Below are positions 19,091 through 27,999 of a stretch of DNA of 64,000 nt, piece by piece (position 1 is the first letter of the stretch; every line of letters starts with the position of its first letter). The translations under genes and the position numbers were made by a program. The DNA comes from Ferrimonas sediminicola (GTDB lineage Bacteria > Pseudomonadota > Gammaproteobacteria > Enterobacterales > Shewanellaceae). The stretch spans positions 62,001-126,000 of the forward strand of contig NZ_SWCI01000004.1 of NCBI RefSeq assembly GCF_005116715.1, read 5' to 3'. The notes below the pieces were generated by a model. That model did not search any database. It saw only the letters and a program-made list of their open reading frames with translations, and was not told the origin of the DNA.

Positions 19091-19921
19091 TTAGAACTTG
19101 TAAGTAACTGCGAAGTAGTGAGACCAGCCGGTGGTGTCGCCAGCTGCACCACCGTCTTTCAGGCCGTATACGTCTTTGAAGCCTTTCAGGCCGTAACCAA
19201 CGGCGTAGCGGTCGGAGTGCCAGTACAGACCCAGGAAGATATCGCCACCAGAGGAGGTCTTCAGCTGAGCGTCCATAACGCCGTCGTCGTTGAAGTCGAG
19301 GTAAGACTCATCGATACCAAACTCATAATCGATGTAGCCTTGGAAAGACAGGAAGGAGCCGTTTTCGAAGAACTTGAAGGGCTTGAACCAGTTCATGGCG
19401 AAGTGGAAACCATCCCACTCTTCAGCACCGATCTCGTAAGACGCCATCAGATTCATGCCGGTTTTGCCCAGCCAGGGAACCATCACATCGGCACCGATAC
19501 CGAAGTTACCGTCGTTTACAACGCCGTTACCAGACCAGTTGAACAGGGTGGAGAAGTACACTTCCTGTACCGGACCGAAGGACAGGTCTTTACCGGTCAG
19601 GGCGTCCAGGGAGATGCGGGGAGCAAACTTCATGAACATCTTGTCAGAAGCGCTGCTGTCCTGACCAGCATTGGTCAGGTTGAATACGTCTACGTAGCCG
19701 TACAGATCGAAGATACCGGAACGACCGCCGAACTCCATCTCCATGTAGTCATGACCAGTATGAGTCTGAGACTCAGCACGAGGCAGCTGCTTGTAAGCGT
19801 ACATCAGGTTAAACTGAGACCACTTGTAGTCGTTCTTGTGGATATCGCCGTCAGTGTAGTCAGCAGCGAAAGCGTTCAGTGAAAGGGCAGTCAGAGCCGC
19901 ACCAGCCAACATTTTTTTCAT
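19091..19921 (-). CDS. tsx: Tsx/OmpK-family nucleoside channel
   Basis: This outer-membrane channel of the Tsx/OmpK family (276 residues) allows nucleoside diffusion. It has a signal peptide (MKKMLAGAALTALSLNAFA, cleavage before ADYTDG), an OmpK-like mature start (DGDIHKNDYKWSQFNLM), alternating amphipathic strands, LSFGPVQEVYF, and a terminal aromatic residue (AVTYKF) as expected for a beta-barrel. Of the candidate starts, the ATG at 19921 has AGGGG at the best spacing. The neighbouring deo operon and nupC support nucleoside uptake. Confidence 0.9.
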   Translation of the reverse strand: MKKMLAGAALTALSLNAFAADYTDGDIHKNDYKWSQFNLMYAYKQLPRAESQTHTGHDYMEMEFGGRSGIFDLYGYVDVFNLTNAGQDSSASDKMFMKFAPRISLDALTGKDLSFGPVQEVYFSTLFNWSGNGVVNDGNFGIGADVMVPWLGKTGMNLMASYEIGAEEWDGFHFAMNWFKPFKFFENGSFLSFQGYIDYEFGIDESYLDFNDDGVMDAQLKTSSGGDIFLGLYWHSDRYAVGYGLKGFKDVYGLKDGGAAGDTTGWSHYFAVTYKF

Positions 19922-19930
19922 CATCAACCC

Positions 19931-19944
19931 CTGTATATATACAG
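19931..19944. repeat. Perfect palindrome CTGTATATATACAG before tsx
   Basis: This 14-bp perfect palindrome overlaps the upstream edge of the tsx ribosome binding site. In mRNA it would be a 5-bp stem next to the AGGGG, so it could affect translation. A second inverted repeat, TTCCAA-N5-TTGGAA, lies at 19961-19977. Confidence 0.45.
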
Positions 19945-20642
19945 ATTATTAAAATTGGTTTTCCAACATCCTTGGAACAGGGCGCATTTTATCTAACGCA
20001 CTCTCAGGAACAATCGGTCGTTCCCCGTTTCCAATAAAAAGAAAGTAGAAATATGCAAAAGCGTGACCCGACCTACATTTTGGGTCGGTTTTGATAGACT
20101 TTTTGTCATACTGGCGCAACAGAACCAGTCACGTCACATAATTTCTGCATTTGTAATTATGTTTCACAACGGCACGTTGGTTGATGGTTTGTTAACCCAT
20201 TTTTGATCGAAAAGCAAAGAGCTACCGATCTTTGTGAAAAATCGCGACAAACGAAGAGTATTCAGCCAAAACCTGAGCGAGATTCACCCGCCCTCCTGTC
20301 GCTGAAAATTTAATACCAAAGGGCGACCGTTTTTTGCGCATATTCCACATCAGTGAAGAATCGCCACACGGCGCACGGCCAGGATTCAGCACCCCAAATC
20401 AGGCTCACGCCCTTTCCCACCAAGTGACCTGGATCACACCGGCACCACCAGCCGGACCGCCAGCTTCAGACTCAAGCGCTACCGAGAACTGATCGAAAGT
20501 GATCTGCCTCCCGCCACCACCTGGCCAGACCAGAGTTACAGGCCAACAATTCTGATTAAAGAATTACAGCAGCGAACTACCCACCACAAACCGCAGCCAT
20601 TGACAAGAGCAAAAGGCGAAGAATTGAACCCGGTGTAACAAT
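19945..20642 (-). promoter_or_regulatory. Long AT-rich upstream region of tsx with CRP-like site
   Basis: About 700 bases hold no gene I can support. Base composition is lower in GC than the coding neighbours. A CRP-type site, AGTGA-CCTGGA-TCACA, is at 20423-20438 (9 of 10 half-site bases). The hairpin CCGACC-N9-GGTCGG followed by TTTT is near 20070-20092. The site is about 500 bases from the tsx start, so either the leader is long or it serves an unrecognised transcript. Confidence 0.4.
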
Positions 20643-20675
20643 TAAAAAACGGCCACCTTTTGAGAACAGCGGCCG
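20643..20675 (-). terminator. Terminator of the second Tsx-family gene
   Basis: On the minus strand CGGCC-N16-GGCCG is followed at once by six T (20644-20649). A second GC-rich stem, GGCCGCC / GGCGGCC, lies just before it. The loop is long, so confidence is moderate. Confidence 0.55.
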
Positions 20676-20698
20676 CCGGAACGGGCGGCCAGACGGGA

Positions 20699-21508
20699 TC
20701 AGAAGTTGTATCTGAGACTGTAGATCAGGGCATCATGATAGGCGGCGGTTCCCAGCTTATGATCGGCATAGCGGTACTGGAATCCCGCAGTCAGGTTATT
20801 AGGCAGCTGCCACCAGATGGCCAGGGCACCGTTCCAGCCGACGGAGTTGAGACGGTACTGGGTGCCGTTGCCGCGGAACTGGTCATCCCGGGCAAACTCG
20901 GTTTCGTGCCAATTGGTGATGGAGAACTTCTGCTGGCCAATATTGAAATCATACCCCAGAACCCAGCCTGCCATGCCGCCGTTCCAACCGGATCCGGCAA
21001 AGCTCTGCTGCTCATAGTGCCCTCCGAGGAAAGGTTTGAACCAGAGGCCAAAGTCGGTAAACAGGTCATAGCTGATCCCTATCACCACGTTCTGGTCGAA
21101 GAAGCCGCTGGAGGACTCGGTGAAACTGTAGATGTGCCCGTAAAGGTTCCAGTTGCTGCTGCCCAGGTTATAGGCAAAGGTTCCCTTGGCGGCGATACGG
21201 AAACCGTCGGTGGCAAAGGCCTCGTCGGAGAACTGGCCATCGTTGGAGTTGGTGGGGTTCTCGAGGTCCACAAAACCGTAGACGTCACCCCAGTCGAAGC
21301 CGGCGCCCCCCTCCAGCTCGATGTAAAAGAAGTCCTCCTTCGCTCCTCCCCTGCCGCCTTTGTCAGGGTTGGTGCGATCTTCGGCCTTATCGGTCCAGTC
21401 CAGGTAGTTGATGGAGAGATCCATGAAGCCGTAGTACTGCTCGGCCATGGCCGGGGAGGCAACCAGGAGTGCGGCGGTCATTGCAATTGGGGTGGCAGAT
21501 TTCATCAT
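20699..21508 (-). CDS. Second Tsx-family outer-membrane channel
   Basis: This 269-residue outer-membrane protein has a signal peptide (about 22 residues, ending PAMA before EQYYGF). Its beta-barrel pattern resembles Tsx/OmpK, with FYIELEGGAGFDWGDVYGF, YGHIYSF and the terminal YSLRYNF. It is divergent from, but related to, the channel at 19091. The start is one of two adjacent ATGs (21508 or 21505) behind AAGGA. Its place between tsx and nupC suggests nucleoside uptake, possibly with a different specificity. Duplication is inferred from shared family features, not from an alignment. Confidence 0.8.
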   Translation of the reverse strand: MMKSATPIAMTAALLVASPAMAEQYYGFMDLSINYLDWTDKAEDRTNPDKGGRGGAKEDFFYIELEGGAGFDWGDVYGFVDLENPTNSNDGQFSDEAFATDGFRIAAKGTFAYNLGSSNWNLYGHIYSFTESSSGFFDQNVVIGISYDLFTDFGLWFKPFLGGHYEQQSFAGSGWNGGMAGWVLGYDFNIGQQKFSITNWHETEFARDDQFRGNGTQYRLNSVGWNGALAIWWQLPNNLTAGFQYRYADHKLGTAAYHDALIYSLRYNF

Positions 21509-21643
21509 CTCATCCTTTCCATTTGGGTATGGCGACGCAATGGATCCGATGATGCCTGCTGGCGGGGCGCATAACGCACCCTGGATTTGCACTTACCTAC
21601 AGCTCAGATGGTAATCAGATATCGTCAGAACCATTACTGCGCA

Positions 21644-21676
21644 CAAACAAAAAAGGCCGGACACTAGGTCCGGCCT
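21644..21676 (-). terminator. Terminator of nupC
   Basis: The 8-bp stem AGGCCGGA / TCCGGCCT has a 7-base loop and lies 28 bases past the stop. Seven T and a T-rich tail follow on the minus strand. Confidence 0.9.
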
Positions 21677-21703
21677 CCCTTTGCACAAGGTTGTGCGGTG
21701 CGA

Positions 21704-22945
21704 TTACAGGGCCAGGAACAGACCGGCCAGAGTCGCACTCATCAGGTTGGACAGAGAGCCAGCCAGTACCGCACGCAGACCAAAGCGAGCCAGGTCGTGA
21801 CGACGGTTAGGAGCCATGGCACCCAGACCACCCAGAAGGATAGCAATGGAGGACAGGTTCGCAAATCCACACAGAGCGAAGGAGAGGATAGCCTGAGTAC
21901 GATCACTCATGGCGACGCCGTTCACCAGGGCTTCACCGCTCAGGTAGGGAGCCAGGTTAATGTAGGCAACGAACTCGTTAACTACGATCTTCTGACCGAT
22001 GAAGGAACCGGCAACCAGGGCTTCTTCCCATGGCACACCAATCATGAAGGCCAGCGGCGAGAACAGGTAGCCCAGCAGCAGCTCCAGGGTCACGCCTTCG
22101 AAGCCGAACCAGCCAGCCACACCACCGATGATGCCGTTGATCATGGCGATCAGGCCGATGAAGGCCAGCAGCATGGCGCCTACGTTCAGAGCCAGCTGCA
22201 TACCGGAAGAGGCCCCAGCCGCGGCGGCATCCAGTACGTTGGCAGGCTTGTCTTCGGCTTCACCGATCTCATCCATATCCTGCTTGGCGTCTTCGGTCTC
22301 AGGCACAATCAGCTTGGCCATCAGCAGACCACCAGGGGCCGCCATGAAGGAGGCCGCAATCAAGTACTCCAGCTTCACACCCAGGCCGGCGTAACCAGCC
22401 AGTACGGAACCGGCCACGGAAGCCAGACCACCGGTCATGATGGCAAACAGCTCAGACTGGGTCATGGTGGCGATAAAGGGACGTACCACCAGAGGCGCTT
22501 CAGTCTGGCCCACGAAGATGTTGGCGGTGGCAGACATGGACTCGGGACGGGAGGTGCCCAGGGCCTTCTGCAGCGCACCACCCAGGATGCGAATGATCCA
22601 CTGCATGATGCCCAGGTAGTACAGCACCGCAATTAGGGAGGAGAAGAACACGATGATTGGCAGTACGTTGATGGCAAAGATAAAGCCAACCTTGAACTTG
22701 GCCAGGTCACCGAACAGGAAGCCGATCCCGTCGTTGGCGTAGCTAATTACGCTGGAAACACCGCTGGAGATAGCGCCCAGTACGTCCTTACCGAAAGGAA
22801 CATACAGAACGAACGCACCCAGAGCGGCCTGGATAGCCAACGCACCACCAACGGTGCGCAGATTGATCGCCTTGCGGTTTGTGGAAAACGCGACGGCGAT
22901 CGCGATTAGGGTTGCCACCCCTACCAAGCTCATCAGAATACCCAT
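21704..22945 (-). CDS. nupC: NupC-family concentrative nucleoside transporter
   Basis: This inner-membrane cation-coupled nucleoside symporter of the CNT family has 413 residues and about ten hydrophobic segments. The family motifs [12 protein letters not shown] and NEFVAY (substrate and cation site) are both visible, as is the gate-domain [15 protein letters not shown]. It works in series with the Tsx channels and feeds DeoA/DeoD. AGAGGATG just upstream supports the start. Confidence 0.93.
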   Translation of the reverse strand: MGILMSLVGVATLIAIAVAFSTNRKAINLRTVGGALAIQAALGAFVLYVPFGKDVLGAISSGVSSVISYANDGIGFLFGDLAKFKVGFIFAINVLPIIVFFSSLIAVLYYLGIMQWIIRILGGALQKALGTSRPESMSATANIFVGQTEAPLVVRPFIATMTQSELFAIMTGGLASVAGSVLAGYAGLGVKLEYLIAASFMAAPGGLLMAKLIVPETEDAKQDMDEIGEAEDKPANVLDAAAAGASSGMQLALNVGAMLLAFIGLIAMINGIIGGVAGWFGFEGVTLELLLGYLFSPLAFMIGVPWEEALVAGSFIGQKIVVNEFVAYINLAPYLSGEALVNGVAMSDRTQAILSFALCGFANLSSIAILLGGLGAMAPNRRHDLARFGLRAVLAGSLSNLMSATLAGLFLAL

Positions 22946-23003
22946 GAACCCATCATCCTCTTGTTAAATTTTATAAATAGTGTCGTAAAACAACTTATCA
23001 TCC

Positions 23004-23057
23004 GCACGGGATTATACTGTGACCCACGGCAAAAATCGCCGATCAGATCGCATTTTT
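23004..23057 (-). promoter_or_regulatory. nupC promoter, possible CRP activation
   Basis: A perfect -10 (TATAAT, 23011-23016) lies about 60 bases before the start without a recognisable -35, as in activator-dependent promoters. Around position -41 the sequence AGATCGCATTT (23045-23055) matches one CRP half in 10 of 11 bases. The other half is poor and its spacing is off by one. Confidence 0.4.
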
Positions 23058-23203
23058 CGACCACAAACCATTCGTTCGTCATATTTATCTTACAAATCAG
23101 TAATTCGCATACAAACTGTGTTGCTCAAATTACAGTCAAACCCCAGTCAGGCACTGAAGATGTAAGTGTAGCAGCCTTTAAAAGGCCGGAAATGTAGTAG
23201 ATT

Positions 23204-23977
23204 TTAAGAGATCCGCGTGAATAGCCGGACGTGGTTTTCGGACAGTTTTTTGACCACGGCCACTGAGGATAAGTCTAGAAGGTGACACAACTCCTGCAAC
23301 ACCAGGAGGCAGCGCGCCGGTTCATTGCGTAACCCCTGGTAGCCACAGGGGGGCATATCCGGCGAGTCGGTTTCCAGCAGCAACCGCTCCAGTGGGACCC
23401 CCTGGATTGCCGCCCGGGTCTTGGAGGCCCGTTGATAGGTGATCACCCCTCCCACTCCGAGGTAGAGGCCACGGCGGAGGTATTCCCGGGCCACTTCAAG
23501 GCTGCCGCTGAAACCATGAACCACGCCGCCGGCTTTCAACGGCTCACGATCCAGCAGAGAGAAAAGGTGGTGATGGGCCTTCCTTATATGGAAGATGACC
23601 GGCAGCCGGAACCGGTTGGCCAGCGCCATCTGCTCTAGGCAGAGCCGCTGCTGTTGATCCATAGGGAGAGCAGAGGCCACCCCGTCCAGCCCACACTCCC
23701 CGACCGCCACCAGGTTGCGGGGGTTGGCGTCCAGCAGTGACTGGAGCCGATTCAGCTGGCCAACGCTGTCAGAGGAGGCAAAGCAGGGGTGGAACCCCAG
23801 GGCAAACCACAGCCTGGGATGCTGCCGGCAGGTGTCGATGACCCGAGCCCAGTTTTCCGGCCCTACCGAGGGAATGATGGCGCCGTGGATCCCCGCCTGG
23901 TAAGCACGACCGAGCACCTCGGCCCGGTCGCCGTCAAACTGGGGGAAGTCGAGGTGACAGTGGCTGTCAATCAGCAT
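23204..23977 (-). CDS. yjjV: YjjV-type TatD-family metal-dependent hydrolase
   Basis: This TatD-family (amidohydrolase-fold) metalloenzyme has 257 residues and is probably a nuclease or deacylase. The metal ligands are visible: SHCHLD (6-8), GECGLD, FHIRKAH, HGFSGS and ETDSPDMPP. It resembles YjjV, which in E. coli also lies between prfC and the deo operon. The start at 23977 is inside the end of the upstream 46-residue gene, with AGAGG (about 10 bases upstream) as the ribosome binding site, implying translational coupling. Confidence 0.9.
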   Translation of the reverse strand: MLIDSHCHLDFPQFDGDRAEVLGRAYQAGIHGAIIPSVGPENWARVIDTCRQHPRLWFALGFHPCFASSDSVGQLNRLQSLLDANPRNLVAVGECGLDGVASALPMDQQQRLCLEQMALANRFRLPVIFHIRKAHHHLFSLLDREPLKAGGVVHGFSGSLEVAREYLRRGLYLGVGGVITYQRASKTRAAIQGVPLERLLLETDSPDMPPCGYQGLRNEPARCLLVLQELCHLLDLSSVAVVKKLSENHVRLFTRIS

Positions 23978-24107
23978 CGGCAGGAGGCCTCTTGTGACGC
24001 TCGGGTTCGTCGGGTCGAGGCACGCAGGAGCGTTTGTGTTGCGGCCCCAGTCCGTTGGCGTCACACCAGCCACAGTAGGCTCGCCACCAGCGCTTAATCC
24101 ACTCCAT
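23967..24107 (-). CDS. Small Trp/Cys-rich conserved-looking protein
   Basis: This is a 46-residue gene with a strong ribosome binding site (AAGGAG, 5-6 bases before the ATG). It begins MEWIKRWWRAYCGWC, then NGLGPQHKRSCVP, and ends in a charged Pro-rich tail. The last 11 bases overlap the yjjV start in another frame. The pattern recalls the small DUF5363-type proteins next to yjjV in marine gammaproteobacteria; that link is from memory and unverified. No signal peptide or membrane segment. Function unknown. Confidence 0.72.
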   Translation of the reverse strand: MEWIKRWWRAYCGWCDANGLGPQHKRSCVPRPDEPERHKRPPADAD

Positions 24108-24183
24108 GAGACTCTCCTTAAAACGACACAGGGGCAGCGATTGCTACCCCCAAGTATACCCGGCTGTCGCACCCTGACCCAGC

Positions 24184-25767
24184 CTAGTGCTCCCGGGTCT
24201 TATGGAAAACGATGTCCGGGTAACGCTCCATGGTCAGATTGAGGTTGACCATGGTGGGCGCAATGTAGGTGAGGTTATCCCCCCCATCCAGCGCCAGGTT
24301 GATCGACGCCTTGCGGCGGAACTCATCCAGCTTGCGGGGATCGTCGCAATTGACCCAGCGGGCGGTGGCGACACTGACCGCTTCATAGAGGGCGTCCACC
24401 TTATACTCGGACTTGAGCCGGGCCACCACCACGTCGAACTGCAGCACCCCCACGGCACCGACGATCAAGTCGTTGTTGTCCAGGGGACGGAACACCTGCA
24501 CCGCACCCTCCTCCGACAGCTGCACCAGCCCCTTGAGCAGCTGTTTCTGCTTGAGGGGATCCTTCAGGCGGATGCGACGGAACATCTCGGGGGCGAAGTT
24601 GGGGATGCCGGTGAACTTCATCTCCTCCCCCTGGGTGAAGGTGTCACCGATCTGGATGGTGCCATGGTTGTGCAGGCCGATGATGTCGCCCGGGTAGGCT
24701 TCATCGGCATGGCTGCGGTCGCCGGCCAGGAAGGTCACCGCGTCGGAGATGGCCACATCCTTGCCGATGCGCACATGACGCATCTTCATCCCTTTGCTGT
24801 ATTTGCCGGAGCAGATACGCATAAAGGCGATGCGGTCGCGGTGCTTGGGATCCATGTTGGCCTGGATCTTAAACACGAAGCCGGAGAACTTCTCCTCGTC
24901 GGCGGTCACCTCGCGGGCATCGGTCGCCCGGGGCTGAGGTGCCGGCGCCCATTCGGTCAAACCGTCCAGCATATGATCGACACCGAAGTTACCCAAAGCG
25001 GTACCGAAGTAGACCGGCGTCAGTTCACCGCTGAGGAACAGCTCCCGATCAAACTCGTTGGAGGCCCCCAGCACCAGCTCCAGCTCTTCACGCAGTACCT
25101 GGGCCAGTTCGCTGCCGATCTTCTCATCCAGCTCCGGGTTGTCCAGCCCCTGGACGATATCCACCTGCTGGATGGTGTGACCCTGGCCGCTCTGGTAGAG
25201 GATCGCCTCGTTACGCTGGATATGGTAGACCCCCTTGAACTCCTTGCCGCAGCCGATGGGCCAGGTGATGGGCGCACACATGATGTTGAGCTCGGTCTCC
25301 ACCTCGTCCATCAACTCCATGGGATCGCGGATGTCACGGTCCAGCTTGTTCATAAAGGTGACAATGGGGGTGTCGCGCAGGCGGGTCACCTCCATCAGCT
25401 TACGGGTCCGGTCCTCGACCCCTTTGGCCGCATCGATCACCATCAGGCAGGAGTCGACCGCGGTCAGGGTGCGATAGGTATCCTCGGAGAAGTCTTCGTG
25501 GCCGGGGGTGTCCAGCAGGTTGACCAGGGCATCACCGTAGGGAAACTGCATCACCGAGGTGGTCACCGAGATGCCACGCTCCTTCTCCATCTCCATCCAG
25601 TCAGACTTGGCATGCTGACCCGAACCGCGCCCTTTTACGGTCCCCGCCTTCTGGATCAGGTTACCGTACAGCATCACCTTCTCGGTGATGGTGGTCTTAC
25701 CCGCGTCGGGGTGAGAGATGATGGCGAAGGTGCGCCTTTTGGCCACTTCCTGCTGGTGCGTAGACAT
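24184..25767 (-). CDS. prfC: Peptide chain release factor 3
   Basis: RF3 is a GTPase that removes RF1/RF2 from the ribosome after termination. It is 527 residues (E. coli 529). G1 is SHPDAGKTT, the switch II motif is DTPGHEDF, and G4 is NKLD. The C-terminal domains end KTREH as in E. coli. The start [14 protein letters not shown] (25767) aligns with the family; an in-frame extension of 8 codons is unlikely. Confidence 0.97.
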   Translation of the reverse strand: MSTHQQEVAKRRTFAIISHPDAGKTTITEKVMLYGNLIQKAGTVKGRGSGQHAKSDWMEMEKERGISVTTSVMQFPYGDALVNLLDTPGHEDFSEDTYRTLTAVDSCLMVIDAAKGVEDRTRKLMEVTRLRDTPIVTFMNKLDRDIRDPMELMDEVETELNIMCAPITWPIGCGKEFKGVYHIQRNEAILYQSGQGHTIQQVDIVQGLDNPELDEKIGSELAQVLREELELVLGASNEFDRELFLSGELTPVYFGTALGNFGVDHMLDGLTEWAPAPQPRATDAREVTADEEKFSGFVFKIQANMDPKHRDRIAFMRICSGKYSKGMKMRHVRIGKDVAISDAVTFLAGDRSHADEAYPGDIIGLHNHGTIQIGDTFTQGEEMKFTGIPNFAPEMFRRIRLKDPLKQKQLLKGLVQLSEEGAVQVFRPLDNNDLIVGAVGVLQFDVVVARLKSEYKVDALYEAVSVATARWVNCDDPRKLDEFRRKASINLALDGGDNLTYIAPTMVNLNLTMERYPDIVFHKTREH

Positions 25768-25927
25768 AACAACCCATGGATGAACAAACAAAGGCGGGCA
25801 TTATATCAATCCCTCCCAGGCTTGGCGACGGCCGCTTTCTCCGCCGCCCGAAGCCGGCGGGCGCTCACGGAGCATGGCGGCAGGGAGTCACCGCGCCCCC
25901 CTATATAGGCTTAATGGCCAGCCAGGC

Positions 25928-27298
25928 TCAGGATTCGAGCTTCTTCCCCTGGCCATAGCGCGCCGACAGGTTGTACTTGTCCAGCATACGGTAGAGAGTC
26001 ACCCGTGAGACCCCCAGCTCCCTGGAGGCTTTCACTATGTTGTTGCCGTTGCTGTTGAGCGCCGCCAGCAACACCTTGAGATCGGTCTCGGCGCGGGCAT
26101 CGGCCAGGGTCTTGAGCGGCTTGCTATCCTCTGCCACCTGCAGGTTGAGATCCTGGGGTCCCAAGGTACGCTGCTCGCACATCACCAACGCCCGCTGGAT
26201 GCGATTCTTCAGCTCGCGAATGTTGCCCGGCCAATGATAGGCGATCATCTGATTCATCGCCTGAGGCGCAAAGCCATGGACCCGGGCGTTGGTGAGGGTG
26301 CGATATTTGCGGAAATAGTAGTGCGCCAGCAGCTCGATATCGCCGCGCCGTTCACGCAGTGGCGGCAGCTGCAGGTTGAGGATGCAGAGACGGTAATAGA
26401 GATCTTCCCGAAACCGGCCCGCCTTGACCTCCTCGGCCAGGTTCTTGTTAGTGGCGGCAATCACCCTGACATCGACCGGGATCGACTTGACCCCGCCAAC
26501 CCGGGTGATGGTCTTCTCCTGCAGGAAACGGAGCAGGTTCACCTGGATCTCCAGCTGCAGATCGCCAATTTCATCCAGGAAGACGGTACCGCCGCAGGCC
26601 GTTTCGATGTGACCCCGGTGACGGGCGTGGGCACCGGTGAAGGAGCCCTTTTCATGACCGAACAGCTCCGACTGGATCAGGTTGACCGGAATGGCGCCAC
26701 AGTTGACCGCCACAAAGGGGCCGTCACTGCGCAGGGAGCCGCGGTGTATCGCCTGGGCCACCAGCTCCTTGCCAGTCCCGCTCTCCCCCTCCAACAGCAC
26801 GGTGGCCTCTACCTTGGCCACCTTACGGATCTGACGATAGACCTTGCGCATGGCGGCGCTCTCTCCCACCAGGGAAACCCCTTCAGGCTGTATGGTCATC
26901 TGACGGGCACTGACTCGACGCAACCTGGCCATCCCCTCGGCGTGCCCCAGGGAAACGCACAACCGGTGTTCATCGGCAGGGAGGGTGTGATAGTCGCAAC
27001 AGTATTTGGCGATCAACTGCTGAGTCGCTGGATCGTCCAGTCGCTCGGCGGAGACCAGGCCGATCCATTCGACGTGGGCCGCACACTCCTGCAGCAGCCG
27101 CTCCAGTGCATCGCAGCGACCGTTGACCCAACGGTGATCGAACAGGATCACCCCGACACAGGGCTGCTCCGAATCGATCAGTGCGCGCGCATCGGCGACA
27201 CTCTCCAGATGGTGGGGAGACCACCCCGCCTTGAGCACCGAGTTGGGGACCTTCCACTCTTCCGAACTGTGCAAACAAATGAGATGACGAAAAGCCAT
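25928..27298 (-). CDS. VpsR-like enhancer-binding transcriptional regulator
   Basis: This 456-residue regulator has three parts. A divergent receiver-like domain covers 1-120, with D54 in VILFDHRW at the phosphoacceptor position. An AAA+ sigma-54 activator domain covers about 143-370: Walker A GESGTGKE at 171-178, GSFTGA at 218-223 (a variant of GAFTGA), and Walker B VFLDE at 239-243. A Fis-type helix-turn-helix is at about 418-443 (NIVKASRELGVSRVTLYRML). The layout matches Vibrio VpsR, a c-di-GMP-responsive biofilm regulator. It is divergent from a secreted-protein gene with a candidate sigma-54 promoter, which it may control. Confidence 0.85.
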   Translation of the reverse strand: MAFRHLICLHSSEEWKVPNSVLKAGWSPHHLESVADARALIDSEQPCVGVILFDHRWVNGRCDALERLLQECAAHVEWIGLVSAERLDDPATQQLIAKYCCDYHTLPADEHRLCVSLGHAEGMARLRRVSARQMTIQPEGVSLVGESAAMRKVYRQIRKVAKVEATVLLEGESGTGKELVAQAIHRGSLRSDGPFVAVNCGAIPVNLIQSELFGHEKGSFTGAHARHRGHIETACGGTVFLDEIGDLQLEIQVNLLRFLQEKTITRVGGVKSIPVDVRVIAATNKNLAEEVKAGRFREDLYYRLCILNLQLPPLRERRGDIELLAHYYFRKYRTLTNARVHGFAPQAMNQMIAYHWPGNIRELKNRIQRALVMCEQRTLGPQDLNLQVAEDSKPLKTLADARAETDLKVLLAALNSNGNNIVKASRELGVSRVTLYRMLDKYNLSARYGQGKKLES

Positions 27299-27803
27299 GA
27301 ATCCGTATCCAAAAAGCGTCCCTAATGAGCCAGGCAGTCCCTTAACACAGCCTTAGTTTTAGTTCACGAACTCAGTTCGAGCCACTCAAACGATCAGTTA
27401 ATTGACATGAAACAAGGCTCAGAAACGGCCGGTCCCGGATGGGATGGAAATCGCCGACCAGGCGACAACACATCGCCGATTGGTCCAGGCAAGCCTTGGC
27501 CTGGCCGACAGTAATTCGATAAGAATAAGGGGGTTACGCCAACCCTCCCCTGCCGGTATGGGTGGCGGCCAAAACGCCGGTGGATTGTGGTTGGCTACAG
27601 AGAGGCACGACCAGGGTGAGCTGCACCGAGGCAGTCACCGGGGGAGTGTTAAGGAGGTGAAAACGCACCCTGAGAAAAAATGCCTGATAAACAGCACAGT
27701 ATGGCCCAGCCTCGCCATGGCCGTTTCAAATGGGTTACAGCTTGCATTTTCGCGCCCCATCGACTCTGCGGCAACCCTCTCATTTCCAAGCTCATTCCGA
27801 TAT
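27299..27803. promoter_or_regulatory. Divergent intergenic region with inverted repeats
   Basis: About 500 bases lie between the regulator and the secreted-protein gene. Inverted repeats are CGAAC-TCA-GTTCG at 27367-27379 and a CCAGG...CCTGG block with near-symmetric interior at 27485-27504. Either could be an upstream activator site. The small reading frames here have no ribosome binding site or recognisable content, and I do not call them genes. Confidence 0.4.
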
Positions 27804-27819
27804 TGGCCCGCCGCTTGCT
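27804..27819 (+). promoter_or_regulatory. Candidate sigma-54 (-24/-12) promoter
   Basis: TGGCCC-N5-TTGCT has the GG and GC doublets at exactly the required spacing (10 bases between them) and one mismatch to TGGCAC-N5-TTGCW. Transcription would start near 27830, about 170 bases before the secreted-protein gene. The divergent gene encodes a sigma-54-type activator, which strengthens the reading. GC-rich DNA makes chance matches possible. Confidence 0.5.
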
Positions 27820-27926
27820 CGACAGCGGGCAGTGGTTCGTATGAACCAACTGACAGGTCCCGGCCCGCCCCACGGCGCGTCCGGGCGCCACTATCGAACG
27901 AACGACAACTCTGATGCCATCCCTGC

Positions 27927-27970
27927 AGCGGTGGAGGGCGCCTGCCAGGCGAGCCTCTGAAACCACCGCT
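27927..27970 (+). promoter_or_regulatory. Leader stem before the secreted-protein gene
   Basis: The 8-bp perfect closing stem AGCGGTGG / CCACCGCT encloses a second hairpin (GCGCC/GGCG type). It ends 18 bases before the ribosome binding site (TGGAG, 27988-27992). A further stem, TGGTTC-GTAT-GAACCA, lies at 27832-27847, right at the predicted 5' end. It may regulate translation or mRNA stability. Confidence 0.4.
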
Positions 27971-27999
27971 GTGTGTCATACAAAAACTGGAGATATGAC

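Noticed and set aside
19931..19944. LexA box (SOS operator) before tsx
   Set aside because: CTGT-N6-ACAG is two bases shorter than the CTGT-N8-ACAG spacing LexA needs.
27444..27914. A 156-codon open frame between the VpsR-like gene and the secreted-protein gene
   Set aside because: It has no ribosome binding site, no coherent hydrophobic or domain pattern, and overlaps the sigma-54 candidate and other frames on the opposite strand.
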